Numbered from the stretch's first letter, positions 46,259 through 57,357 are shown. The stretch: DNA of 64,000 bases from Amphibalanus amphitrite (GCF_019059575.1 NW_024881999.1:422926-486925), one strand, 5' to 3'. Translations and numbers: made by a program. The notes: generated by a model from the letters alone, not told the origin.

Positions 46259-46632
46259 CAGATTCTAGATGTTCACAGTTGACGTGACTCGCACCCCAGG
46301 GAGTGTCGTATCATGACAATGACTGATGACATCACGCTCAGCCATCAACTCATCAAATTAATCACTGGTCTGGTTTCTTGGGTGCGTCATGACTCACGAG
46401 TATGTGCAGTGTGCAATTTTATTTATCATACAGTACCCGAGTATTCTGTTTCCGTCGTCTGTTGAGACAGGCTTTGTCTTCAGGTAACCGCGAACGCATG
46501 ATCGTCTGCAGGGCTGATGCCTGGTTAACTTAAACTTTGCCAAGCATTAGCACTTTTAACACATAAAAAATCAGCATTAGGTACTGAGTACATTGAAACC
46601 TCACCGTTCCGAAAGTCTAGACAGTGCCGTCT
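46259..46632. other. passenger DNA, no gene seen
   Basis: Ordinary sequence between two transposons. Nothing recognised. Confidence 0.3.
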
Positions 46633-46640
46633 GTATACAC

Positions 46641-48547
46641 CAGGGGCGTAGGCAGGGGGGGGGCCACTGGGCCATGGCCCCCCCCCTTGGGCGCCGAAGG
46701 CGCCCTTTGCGATTGGAGGGCGCCGAAGGCGCCCTCCAATCGCGAATGCAATTGTGATAGAATCGAATCGAAAAACAATCGCGACTGGATACGTAAGCCT
46801 ATAGGATCGCTGCCTTCCTGCCCACTGGTGCCCTCATTTGATCGGTGTACTCCTACCTATTGGTGCTCTCCTGTAAATAGGCGCCCTCTCACCCGAAGGC
46901 GCCCTCCTGTAGGTCGCCACCCTGCTACACATTGCTACCATTCTGCTGGTCGGCGCCCTCATAATTATTGGCGCCCTCCTATCTATTGCGCCCTCATGTG
47001 AAATTTTTATGGCCGCCCTCCTCCCTTTTGGCACCCTCTTGTTGAGTGCCGCCCTTCTAGCCATTGGCGCCCTCCTACCTATTGGTTTCCTAGTCCCTCC
47101 TGTTGAATGCTAATCGGGGCCCTTCTACCTATTGGCGCCCTCGTGTTGATCGCCGCCCTCCTAACCACTGGCGCCCTCCTGTTGATCGCCGCCCTCCTAT
47201 CCACTGGCACCTTCCTGTTAAATCGGCGCCCTCCTCACAGACGCCCTCCTGTTCAATGTCATCCTCGGGCAAAGGCGCCCTCCTCACCATTGCCACCCTC
47301 CTGTTAATCGTCACCCTTCCACTCATTGGCGACTTCCTGTTGATGACCGCCCTCCTACCCATTGGCGACCTCTTGTTGATCGCCACCTTCCTATCTATTG
47401 GTGCTCTCCTGTTCCTTGCCGCCCTCTCACCCATGGTGGCACCCTCCTGTTGATTGTTGATCGGAGCCTTCTTACCTATTGGCGCCCCCCTTTTGATCGT
47501 CGCCCTTCTACCCATCGGCGTCCAAGTTTCGGTGATTGAAGGTGCTCAACACTGTATGCATCTGTGAGAAGGAAATTAGGGCTGGTCGAGGTAATTTGGA
47601 TGAGAAGCCCTAGAAGACTAATCGATCTCATGAGGAACAGCCCTGTTATGGTTTCTCTTTCTGTTGTTGCCGCCTTCTCGTTGTGCGCTTGTGTTTACGC
47701 ACCTCGCGCTCCGGTATCAATCCGATAAGTGGTGATCTGGTGTCGGTGTGTATGCCACCGCCAATAACCTTTTCTAAATTTCTACATCGTCACCCATGGG
47801 CGAAGCTTTCTATACAGCTTGTGTGGCATCGACCCCACCAAACCTTAGGTATTTTTTACACCTTCAAATTTGGTAAAAGAGCGGGAAGAGCTTTGAACAG
47901 TGAGCACGCAAAAGATGTGCCTAAAAAGCGGAGGAAAAGGTTGTTTTCAAAAATTTCGCGCGCCTTCGGCGCAGCATTTCACAAACTCTTCTTTACTAGC
48001 AACTTAGTACCTATGCCAATAACCTGCAACCTTTTTGTCACGTGTGAGATGAACCCGCGCCAGGAGGTTTCTTCAGACATGCGGTTAAAAAAGATCCGAA
48101 AAAGGTGCCACTACGTTACGAGCTTCCGTTTTTTTCCCTGGGGGAGAGAGGGAAGTGGGTGAGCGAGAGGGGCACACCTTTTGGTACATTGCTCTTACAC
48201 GTGCTCTAAAAATGCAAACCACAGTCGCTAAAAGCAAGGTAATCAGGTCATGTCAAGTGCTCTAACTTAAAAAAGTTTTAAGCATTGTCACTTAAGCTGA
48301 GCGGGTGACTTGACCTTTTTTGGCCTGGAGTAAAAACAAAATACACACGATGCCAAATCAATGCAGCATAACCTACCATACCAAGTCACGCAAAAAAAAA
48401 CTGGTGGCGTGGTAAAAAAAAAACGCCTCCACCCCCCCCCCCGCTGAGCGGATTTTTATCTCGCGACCGTATGGCGCCCTCCTGGGGTGAGGTGGCGCCC
48501 TCCAAACCCTTGGCCCCCCCCTTCGCGATTTTCTAAATACGCCGCTG
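46641..48547. mobile_element. repeat-bodied hAT-like element, 1.9 kb
   Basis: The ends CAGGGGCGTAGGCAGG and (AT)ACGCCGCTG are flanked by an exact 8-bp duplication GTATACAC (46633-46640, 48548-48555). Inside the left end is a G-run, CCACTGGGCCATGG and a C-run, then a GCGCCGAAGGCGCCC palindrome (46695-46735). 46840-47520 is a degenerate tandem array of GGCGCCCTCCT(A/G)-(CC/TT)TATTGG-type units. A minus frame (47515-47129) is simply the translated repeat (RRAPI words). The element has no transposase. It lies inside the 8.9-kb passenger. Confidence 0.82.
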
Positions 48548-48555
48548 GTATACAC

Positions 48556-49387
48556 TAAAAACAAACGGTATTATCTGACGGAAGCCTCTTGAACTGACTG
48601 CCTACATGTGTGATGTGTCAAGAAACAAAGCACGACCCTGGATTCGGCGTCAAGTTATCACTGAGTAGGTACGCGTTACGGCACGCCCAAATCACGTTAC
48701 GGCTCGTCTGAATCACGTCACGACGTGTTATGGCACGTCCCCAGCCACTGAGCCGCGGCGGCGCGGGCGCCACTTCCTTGTTTGACGACTGACCTCAGCC
48801 GTGCAGTTGGGCGAGATCGGCGTCTGTGTACTGTTTGCTAGCTGTGTGCTGACTACTGCCTGTGGTAGGCACGACGCTTAGACACCAAGATACTGCGGTG
48901 GCGATCGGGGAGTTGTTTGTACGGCCGCAACTCGACCCTCCGGCCGCGCTGTGCTGAGGCTGGCTGAGCGAGGCGGTAGAGCGAGATGCAACACAGCGGT
49001 CCGGACGGCAGCGAGGGCTGTTTGTGGGAGAGCTGAGGGCGTGGTGCGGAAGTGGGGGCTGGTCCAGTGCACGTATGGGCGTGGCGGTAAACACTGGTCG
49101 ATCTATGTGGAGGAGATCAGGTGCATTTGATAATGAATTGTGAAGGTACGGCCCTCCAGCAAAAGAGTGGTTGTTTAGCCTATGTGCTTTTGGTGTAATA
49201 ACTTTGAATGACAGAGACACTCCTGTAATATGACTCAATAGAAATGAGAAGAGGGTTCGTGCACACACTTCGGCAATGGTTTTCAACAGCCATTAGACGT
49301 ATTCGTCAATGCAGATCGCTTATTGTGATGTTGGCAACCAACCAGCCCGGCGGCCGCTGGGCCTCCGCGCCACACGCCGGCCGCTGG
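48556..49387. other. passenger DNA, no gene seen
   Basis: Repeated ATCACGTNACGGC/ACGGCACG words near 48670-48740. GTACGGCCCTCCAG at 49146-49159 is matched inverted at 49958-49971 across the TTAA element end. Confidence 0.3.
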
Positions 49388-49946
49388 GGGGGGGGGGCAT
49401 ATAGTTGCCCCCCCCCCTTTACCTCCGCGGCGATATCGTCGCAACGCGAAGAGATAGAGAAGCGAAACTTCGCACACATCTTCCTGAATACCTAGCCGAG
49501 GTTGTGTCCAAATTTGGTGTCGATCCCATTTGAAATGACGTCACAGTGACGTCATAAGTCAAATTATAGATTTGCGACTCTCAGTTTCCTCACGATACAT
49601 CAGGTATATAGGACCGAACATAAAGGGCCGATTATTGGTTAGGAACTAGATGGAAGTGTACTTAGATGTTTTAGGATGACAGCAGGTGCTGTCTAGTTCA
49701 TTTACAGTTGAGTTTCATGCTCAGCGTCATCAGAAACGGTCCATATTGGAAAACGACAAAACTTTATGACGTCACTGTGACGTCATCTTAGATGCTACAA
49801 CCACCAAACTTTCTTCAAACATTGCCTAGGTATTCATTTGAAGCTATGCCAAGTTTCACGTTCGTAGCTCATCAGGTTTCGGAGATATTCCACAAAACGT
49901 AAAGGGGGGGGGCAACTTTATGCCCCCCCCCCCAGCGGCTCGTGGG
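49388..49946. mobile_element. TTAA-family element, right end intact, left end unclear
   Basis: The right end CCCAGCGGCTCGTGGG is followed by TTAA (49947-49950). Hairpins of G-run and C-run lie at 49388-49421 (loop CATATAGTTG) and 49904-49933 (loop CAACTTTATG, the inverse of the first). Both hairpins and the CCGCTGGG words fit the family, but no TTAA was found at the left. The body contains TGACGTCA repeats. Confidence 0.6.
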
Positions 49947-49950
49947 TTAA

Positions 49951-51171
49951 TTAATACCTGGAGGGCCGTACATAAGCCTTGGCGAATCAAGGTAAACGGT
50001 ATGCGACGTTTCTAAGAACGTAATCCCGAGGATGGAAACCAAATTCCATAAGGTCGTCGATGTTCACTTGCTGCGAGGGACATATAGCTTATGTTTTATG
50101 CAAGTAAAATGGACTTGATAGGCAAAATTGGGAGGCGGCAGGCGATTGGTTATTCCGCTGCGCTGCTCCCGAAATCCACTGACGCCAGTAACCGTACTTA
50201 TAAATGTCGAAATCCGTTGTTCGTCCGAGAAGCAATCCTTAAACAAAGGTCACACAACATGATTTATGTGATCTGACTGGCCTTCTGGAACATTACGGCA
50301 CTCTTCCAATAAGGAGCCTATCGGTGACAACTCGGCATGGCACGGGTCCCCATATGGTAACAGTATGCGTGCCTACTGCGCAGTTACGGAGCACGGAAAC
50401 CTTTCACCTGCGCCTCGCGCTTCTTCTCCATATGGGCAGACGACGAGCGCCGCGCACTGCGAGGCCGGGGTGCTGGGTTTGGTTGACGGGGCCCGCCTCC
50501 TGGGCTATCGGTGGTCCACATCCCCTCCTCTCCCCCCCGCACACACACAGACAGCAGCGGTCCGGGACGGACGTTGCGCCATGGTACGCCATTTCCGCCC
50601 GTCGCCGATCGTTACCTGGTCCTAGGGGACCCGAGCCGGCGTCGCCTCCGCCGTATCGCCCCGTCTCGGCGACGGGGACGATACACAGATGGCGGCGGAT
50701 AGCCGAGGCGCCTCGGCACCCGGCATGAGTCATAGCCACCAGGCGTCCGGCGAGATTCCTCAGCACGAACAAAGAAAGACGAGCCGGCACCGTCCGAGCG
50801 CAGAGCCACCTAGCACGGCAGCGTGGCGTCAGAGCTTGTGTCTGCACCACCAGAGTGGAACGATAAATCCCCCATAAATCTAAGCCTTGATAAATCTTTG
50901 TTACTGAAAGTATACCTCATGTGTAGTTCTGTAAGTAATGGGTATAGGTAAACCTACTATAGGTATTATTACCGCGCCCGCGAACCTCGCGTCTATAACT
51001 AGGTTTAGTTTATCTTTACGCTTAGTAACATGACATGGCTGTTTTTTCTCAGCCTATCTCTTACTTTCACTAGTTTTCCTTTGCATATTCTATTCACGAA
51101 ATCACATTTGCTTCACAGCAAGAACTCACGGGATAAGTAGCCCTGTAACTTGGTGTGTGCATTTCAAGTAC
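49951..51171. other. passenger DNA, no gene seen
   Basis: 50330-50880 is GC-rich with open frames on both strands and could be a promoter or exon. No domain or splice-consistent structure was recognised. Confidence 0.25.
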
Positions 51172-51294
51172 TGCGGTACAGCATATCTTCAGGCGTTCGA
51201 CGCCCCTGCCATCTAGTGAGAGAAGCGCGAACAAGTCCGTCTGTCGTGCGGTGCAGCCTATCTCCAGGCGTTTATACTAGTGCCACCTAGTGGC
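51172..51294 (-). promoter_or_regulatory. inverted tandem pair of CTCF-like-core modules
   Basis: On the minus strand, two modules (51220-51172 and 51294-51247) read TCACTAGATGGCAG and CCACTAGGTGGCAC, then AACGCCTG(A/G)AGATA, then GCTGTACCGCA or GCTGCACCGCA. This is the same two-part layout as 5447-5556. The pair lies about 200 bp left of hAT-like copy 2. Confidence 0.45.
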
Positions 51295-51504
51295 AGAGCT
51301 GTACACGATCACGCGGCGGGGCTGAGCCGTGCCTCGGACCACAGTTCGCTACAAGATTCTTTCAGAAGTTTGTGATACGTTTTCTGCTTTCGCCCTTGAT
51401 ATATTTTCGGTCACATGACTCAGCTATTCTATCATCAGGATAAACTGGTCATTTCATGAAGTCTCTCTCTCTGGCTTTCTCAGGCTAGCGTAGGAGGTAC
51501 TGGA

Positions 51505-54420
51505 CATAGGCGTAGGAACAGGGGGGGCCAGGTGGGCAAGTGCCCACCCACTTTTCGAGGTGGGGGGGCCAACCATGTGTTTTGGCCCACCCACTTTTTA
51601 CGCGAGGCCCCTCGTCTCGATTTGAGAGGACGGACGTCGTCGCCTTGCAGAATAAACAAACTCGGTAAAAATAAGTTCCACGAATCCCCACGCACGGACT
51701 CCAAGGGGCCGTGATGGATCCAAGGACTGGCCCTCTGTTCATACTTGTCAGTCGAAGCCCCTGAGAATGATGGCCTGAGAGGTCCTAGTGGATCTGAGGA
51801 GGCCCCAATATCCACACTGGTCTGGGGAGGCCCCTGACACTGGCGGCCTGGGAGGCCCCTCTATCCACACTATAGTCAGAGGTCTGAGACTGGTGGTCTG
51901 GGAGGCCCCTCCATCCACACTAGTCAGAATAAGCCCCTGACACTGGCGGTCTAGCCGAGGCCCCCTACCCTCACTAGTCAGAGGAGGCCCCTCTATCCTC
52001 AATAGTCAGAAGAGGCCCCTGAGACTGATGGTCTGGGAGGCCTATCCATCTACACTGTAGTCAGAGGAGGCCCCTGAGACTGATGACCTGAGAGGCCCTT
52101 ATCATCACACCAGGCAGAAGAGGCCCATGAGACTGATGGACTGAGAGGCCCTTCTATTCATACTGGCCACAGGAGACCCCCAAAACTTTCGGTCTGGGAG
52201 GTTCCTCAATCCGGCACCAGTCAGAAGAGTCCCCTGAGACTGGGAGGCCCCTGCGACTGATGGTATGAGAGGCCCTCATATTCACACCAGTCAGAAGAGG
52301 CCTCCGAGGCTGATGCCTGTGAGGCCCTTCTGTTCATATAACTGGCCACTGGAGGCCCCTGAAACAGGTGGTCTGGGAGGGCCCTCTATACACACTAGTC
52401 ACTAGTCAGAAGAGGCCCCTGAGACCGATGATCTGAGAGGCTCTTATATTCATACTGGCCACAAGAGGCCCCTGAGACTGATAGCCAGAGAGGTCCACTC
52501 CTAATGAATCAGAGGGGGGCCTCTATCCACATTTACACTTTTCTAGGGAGGCCCCTGAGACCGATGGTCTGAGAGGCTCTTATATTCATACTGGCCACAA
52601 GAGGCCCCTGAGATTGATAGTCAGAGAGGTCCACTCCTAATGAATCTGAGGGGGGGCCTCTATCCACATTTACACTTTTCTAGGGAGGCCCCCGAGACTG
52701 ATGGTCTGAGAGGCCCTTTTATTTATACTGTCCACAGGAGCCCCTGAGATTAATGGTCTGAGAGGCTTTTCTATTTATACTAACTAGAGGAGACCCCTAG
52801 GATTGATGGTCTAACAGGCCCTTCTATTTATACTAGCCAGAGGAGGCCCATGAAACTGATGGTCTCTGAGAGGCCCTTCTATTCAAACTAGGCAGATGAG
52901 GCCCCTGAGAATGATAGTCCGAAGAACCATGCGCGGCAACTGGCCGTGGCCATATTTCGGCTCGGTAGGGCCCCACAGAGCTCATGAGAGCACCTCAAGG
53001 GCTCCTAAGTAGACACGCTTATCCCCATAACGGTGCCACACCGGCTTCTGAAGGCTCCTTGCAGGCATCTAAGGGCCCTTTCCGTCCTCTAACGGCTCCA
53101 CCCGCCTGTGATGGCTCCACACCAGTGTTTATGAGCGCCACACAGCGGCGCCTTTGAGGGTCATACTAGTGTCTCTTAGGGCCCTATATCGGTGGCTCTG
53201 GGGACCCCACCCGGCGCCTCTGTGGGCCACCACACCTGTGCATCTCAATTCTCAAGGCTCTATAGGTACATCTGAAGGACCCACACCGACACCTCTGAGG
53301 GCCCCACACCAGTATCTCGGAGCTCTGAAGGCCCCACACCGGTGACTCTGAGGACTCACCGGCTCCTGATAGCACCATGTTGATGTCTAACGGCTCCACA
53401 AGGCCACTGAAGGCACCACACAAGCTCTCACTGAGCTCTAATGTCCATGTACCGGCCTCTGAGGGATTTAAGCCAGCGCATTCATAGCTCTACACCAGTA
53501 ATTGTAAGGGCTTCACACTGAAGTATCTGAGGGTTCCACACCGGTGTCTCTAAGGGCCACATACCGGCATCTCTGAGGGCCCCATACCGGCGTCTCCAAG
53601 GGTCCACATCCGGCGGGCACCCATCAGCGACTGAAGGTCCCACACTGTCTACTCCGAGAGCCCCATCTGCGTCTGGGAGCACCATGCCGTCTTTAAGAAC
53701 CACAGCGGCTCCTCCGTACGAAAGATGGGCGTCTGCATGCCAAAGGGGAGCGGTTCTGAGACAGTAGGGAAACCTACGTGCAATAGAGGGGCGCCTATGA
53801 AGCCCATAGGGGCGCCTCAATGCGAAAGAGGGGCGCCTCTGAGGCCTACATATATGGGCGTCCACATGCAATAGAGGTCTGCAGACTGCAATTGATCAAT
53901 GCCATGGGGGTGCATTCATAAGAAACAGGGGCGCCGGCATGGCAAAGAGAGGCGCCTTCAAGTGTCCATAAAAGAGAGACGCCTATATGATAAGCGCACA
54001 TTGTATGCGACAACGGGGAGACTGTGGCACATATAGGGATGTCTCTGATGACTATACATAGGGCGCTTATATGCCAAAGAGGGCGCCTATGAAGCTAATG
54101 GGGGCACCTGGGAAACGAAGAAGACATTTGTGTAAGGGTTTTCAGGGGTCATGCGCCGTTTGCGGCCAATAGATTCTAAAAAAAAATCGGAGGGGGAATA
54201 AGTTTTAAAAAATGGTGCGGACTTTCTGCACTGTTCGCTTAAGCGGTTACGCCCCTGGGTACATCTGCCCGATCTGAGAAGCTAGATTTGGATGTCATAC
54301 TTGAAAGCAGCCAGCAGGACGAGGCAAAAGTTGGAGGCCCCTGAAAATAGGAGGCCCCTGGAAAAGGAGGCCCCTTGACAGGGTGGCCCACCCACTTTTC
54401 ATGACGTTCCTACGCCCGTG
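51505..54420 (+). mobile_element. repeat-bodied hAT-like element, copy 2 (uninterrupted)
   Basis: Termini CATAGGCGTAGGAAC and GTTCCTACGCCCGTG, with the same three tandem-repeat blocks as copy 1: ~60-bp GAGGCCCCTGAGACTGATGG units (51730-52920), GGGCCCCACACCGG-type units (52970-53630) and GGGGCGCC-type units (53780-54090). It differs from copy 1 by scattered substitutions and by gain or loss of repeat units (for example an extra unit group at 52555-52690). It shows the empty site of the insertion at 34108 in copy 1. No transposase. Followed by TTGCAATT. Confidence 0.75.
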
Positions 54421-54428
54421 TTGCAATT

Positions 54429-55095
54429 ACTGCAAACTTCTCACAAAGGCTCGTTGGTGTTTCAATCGGCAGTCGATCTTGACACGTGCATTTGCCACGT
54501 TCCGTTATCTAGTCTATTGCCTCCAACGTACGGTGTTTCTCCGACGAATTATAGACGGCCAACTGCCAAGTTCGGATCAACATCACGAATCATCTCGCAG
54601 CTATCGGTGGGATCAGCCGGCCTCTCAATTTTGAGCCCAACTCTGTCCTGGGTGATAACGTTCGAACCGCAGTGGAACAGGGCAGGTGGCGACACTGTAC
54701 AGGGACCACGCCGTCCTGCAAATATGGCAGCACCACATCCTGGACCCGCCGGTAACGATTACCCTCAGCATATGGAAGCATCCGGTACCCGATAACGATG
54801 GACGACTTCACTAGGCCACCAGAGAGCAGCACCAGCCGAAGCGGTATATTCAGCCTAGGTGGCAGCACCAACAATACCAGGATGCTTTGAATAGGTGGCA
54901 GCACAGTGTGCATAAACTTAGATTGCATCGTAATAGACATTGGACAATAGGCGCTTGATATTATTCATAAACCTGCGTACCTTCTTCTTTGAGAGGCTTT
55001 ATTGTCCCTCCTTTCTTGAATTTCCCTAAGGCAAAAGTTTGTCCCAACTAAGACCCAAGGCAAGCATGTTATTTATTAGTAGTTTACATTATTGC
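54429..55095. other. intergenic, no gene seen
   Basis: Right flank of the composite insertion. GGTGGC(A/G)GCACCA words recur at 54686, 54859 and 54893. No gene recognised. Confidence 0.3.
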
Positions 55096-55140
55096 CCAGA
55101 GATGGCGGGCAGGTCTGCGCCTGAAGTATGCTGTGCCGCA
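55096..55140 (+). promoter_or_regulatory. single CTCF-like-core module
   Basis: CAGAGATGGCGGGC, a short spacer, then GCGCCTGAAGTATGCTGTGC. The second half is the best match to the consensus of the five modules; the core is weaker than in the others. Confidence 0.4.
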
Positions 55141-55274
55141 CTACACTGCGAGCCCTCACTGCCTCACACCAATCGTTTCGACCCTGAAACGGGAAATTCC
55201 GAGATAAGAAGTTCAGGGAGATAAGGAGCCAATGTTAGGGTTACCCAGACATAGTTCATTTATCGACACATTCA

Positions 55275-55617
55275 CCGTTCCCTCTTTCCCATCCTCAGGG
55301 CAGACAAATCCCTCTCCTCCACACCTCTTTCCCTTGCTCCGGGCTGGATGGGCAACTTTATGCCATGCGGGCGGCTCCCACTGGAGCGCTCCACAGCTCC
55401 TAAGGGGCACGCCCGTAATCGGGTCAGTGAGTAGGTACTTGCGGGGATGGGAGGGGGGGGGGCTGGTCGGCCTGTTCTTCTGGACGGGCTCAGCCTAGGC
55501 GACTCACTAAGGTGCCCACCCAGACCAATGTCTCCCCCCTAACTCCTATCATCCTTTTGTCCCTGAAATGGTCTCGTCACACCGAAAGGGCCTAACCCAG
55601 CTAAACAAACCAAAACA
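55275..55617 (+). repeat. dispersed SINE-like repeat, longest copy with tail
   Basis: CTTTCCCATCCTCAGGGCAG through CTCCGGGCTGGATGGGC, GGACGGGCTCAGCC, AGACCAATGTCTCCC, CTATCATCCTT and GGTCTCGTCACACCGAAAGG, ending CTAAACAAACCAAAACAAA. The hairpin plus A-rich tail at the 3' end suggests LINE-driven mobilisation. Colinear with 2058-2346 and 18528-18790. Confidence 0.55.
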
Positions 55618-55745
55618 AATCGCCTCATTCGCTGTCAGACCTCTAAGCTCTTGGACTCTTGGTAGTTCGCGGCATCTATCATAGGGACAAGGCCGCAGTA
55701 TGCGCGTGTAGTTGCATCATCCTATTCAGCATTCACATTAGCATA

Positions 55746-56744
55746 CAGGGTGGACCAAAAAGGATGGAAACATTTTGAACTCGCATAAAACATGCATTAT
55801 TGCATGCATGTGACTGGAAATGGTACCAAACGAGAGTACATTTCGTGGAAATTCATAACGGCATCACTCTCATCTGCTCTCTTTCGTTTTCAGTCTCTCA
55901 CAGCAAATGTTCGAAGAGACCGCCTTCGCGAGACAGGCACAGAGCGGCCAGTCTGGTGGCTGACGCGATAGCCCGACGACACATGTTCGCTGGTATGGCT
56001 CACACAGTTTTGGTGATCGCTCTCTTCAGGTCACAGAGACCTTCCTTGTAAACCTGGCCATTGAGATGAGATGATAAAGAAGTCACTGCACAGCAGCAAG
56101 GTCACCGAAATGGCGTGCCCTCAGCGGAAAAGGAATCGTGGGTCCACTTTGGTTCGAGGAAGGGAGCGGCGACACCGTGACCGTCAATCAACAGCGCATA
56201 CCAGAGGCGGCGCTGAGGAAGTTCTGAGAGCGAGTCCAAACGAAGCATGGCAGCCTCATCATAGACCTTATGTGGTTCCAGCAAGATGGTGCGCCTCCTC
56301 ACATCGCAAAAACAACGCTCAAGTGCATCGAAAACCACTTCGGTGACCGGCTGATATCCCGCGGTGCCAGTCGGAACTGGCCTACCTGCTCATCCGACCT
56401 GACCCCTATGGATGTTTTACTGTGGGGTCATCTCAAGGGCCAGGTCTACAAGGAAGGTCCAGAAAGCCTCTGAACTGAAGAGAGCGATCAGCAAGGCTGT
56501 GTGAGCCATACAAGTGGGCTATCGTGTCAGCAGCCAGGCTGGTCGCTCTGTGCCTGTCTCGCGAAGGTGGTTACTTCGAACATCTGCTGTGAGAGACTGA
56601 AAACGAGAGAAAGCATATGAGAGTGATGCCATTATGAATTTCCACGAAATGTGCTCTTGTTTGGTATCATTCCCAGTCACACGCATGCAATGATACATGT
56701 TTTATACGAGTTTAAAATCTTTCCATCCTTTTTGGTCCACCCTG
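55746..56744 (+). mobile_element. Tc1/mariner element, long inverted repeats, degenerate
   Basis: The termini CAGGGTGGACCAAAAAGGAT and its inverse are flanked by TA (55744-55745, 56745-56746). Inverted repeats run about 240 bp on each side, with pairing continuing to GACGCGATAGCCCGAC (left) and its partner near 56516. Between them lies a remnant transposase (56110-56473). At 999 bp it has lost most of the transposase gene. The long arms make it a foldback-like derivative. Confidence 0.88.
56110..56473 (+). pseudogene. Tc1/mariner transposase fragment
   Basis: One frame reads WRALSGKGIVGPLWFEEGSG, then TVTVNQQRIPEAALRKF, then an in-frame TGA, then on to MWFQQDGAPPHIAKTTLK and WPTCSSDLTPMDVLLWGHLK. 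These are the central and C-terminal blocks of the DDE/D domain of IS630/Tc1/mariner transposases (second catalytic Asp in WFQQDGAPPH, third in SSDLTPMD). The N-terminal DNA-binding part and first catalytic Asp are missing. With the internal stop it cannot encode an active enzyme. Confidence 0.85.
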
Positions 56745-56746
56745 TA

Positions 56747-57241
56747 CATCACATCTAAATTTGAGCGAATATCGATGAACTTCGTCGACAGTCAGATTCG
56801 TTCCGAATATCAAAGAAAAATAATATGCTACATATTATTTCTCTGATCTGATTGTGCCTTGTGGCTTGTGCTACAAAACAGGCATGAAGGTTCCTTGGTG
56901 AATGGTGAAGTTTCACTCGACATCAGCTTCAGCACTCTCGTAGCATAGCTGACCACTTTAAACACTATAGCTTATTTTAGTACCCACTAGGTGGCAGGCA
57001 AGTCTCCAAGCGGCATCGCTGTCACCTTCCGACGCGCTTCCTACGCGGTGCCTACGTGCCACCGCGGTGAGACAGCTTCCACTAGCTGCCCATAACACAG
57101 CCGGCCGGTCGGTGGGCGCTCTGGCAGCGGTGGCGTTATGGGCAGCTACTGATAGTGAGACCAGTTCTTGGTCTTCTTTTGTGTCTGATAGCGCGCAGGT
57201 CGGTCGGTGCCTGCAGACGGGCCCTCCTCTCCCTCTGCGTC
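56747..57241. other. intergenic, no gene seen
   Basis: CCACTAGGTGGCAG at 56983-56997, followed by CGGCATCGCTGT, may be a diverged sixth CTCF-like module. An inverted pair AGCTGCCCATAAC / GTTATGGGCAGCT (57084-57148) could fold. Confidence 0.3.
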
Positions 57242-57357
57242 CAGTAGCGGCGGAACACCTTCAATTAAGGGGGGGGGGGGCACTGCCGACTTTTGATCCC
57301 ATTCTTTCCATGCAACGTCCATGGGGCTAATGTTAAAATACCGAAATCAAAGGGGGG
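57242..57357. mobile_element. left-end fragment of the 154-bp hAT MITE family
   Basis: CAGTAGCGGCGGAACACCTT through AATTAAGGGG, CACTGCCGACTTTTG and AATCAAAGGGGGGC aligns with 17510-17625. The right end and target duplication are missing. Confidence 0.7.

Larger units (their letters stand above)
32510..54420. mobile_element. candidate 21.9-kb composite hAT-like insertion
   Basis: Two direct copies of one element (32510-42570, enlarged by later insertions, and 51505-54420) bracket 8.9 kb (42571-51504). The left flank of copy 1 is TTGCAATT (32502-32509) and the right flank of copy 2 is TTGCAATT (54421-54428), each touching the terminal CAT/CGTG end. The inner flanks (AAGACAAG at 42571-42578, GTACTGGA at 51497-51504) match neither each other nor the outer site. 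An 8-bp duplication fits hAT, so the outer ends appear to have moved together. Integration of a circle by recombination into a single element would give the same picture. Confidence 0.6.

Noticed and set aside
47129-47515. Open frame of 128 codons with RRAPI/NRRSPM repeats on the minus strand
   Set aside because: It is the translation of the tandem array inside the hAT-like element at 46641-48547; any frame without stops in the unit stays open.
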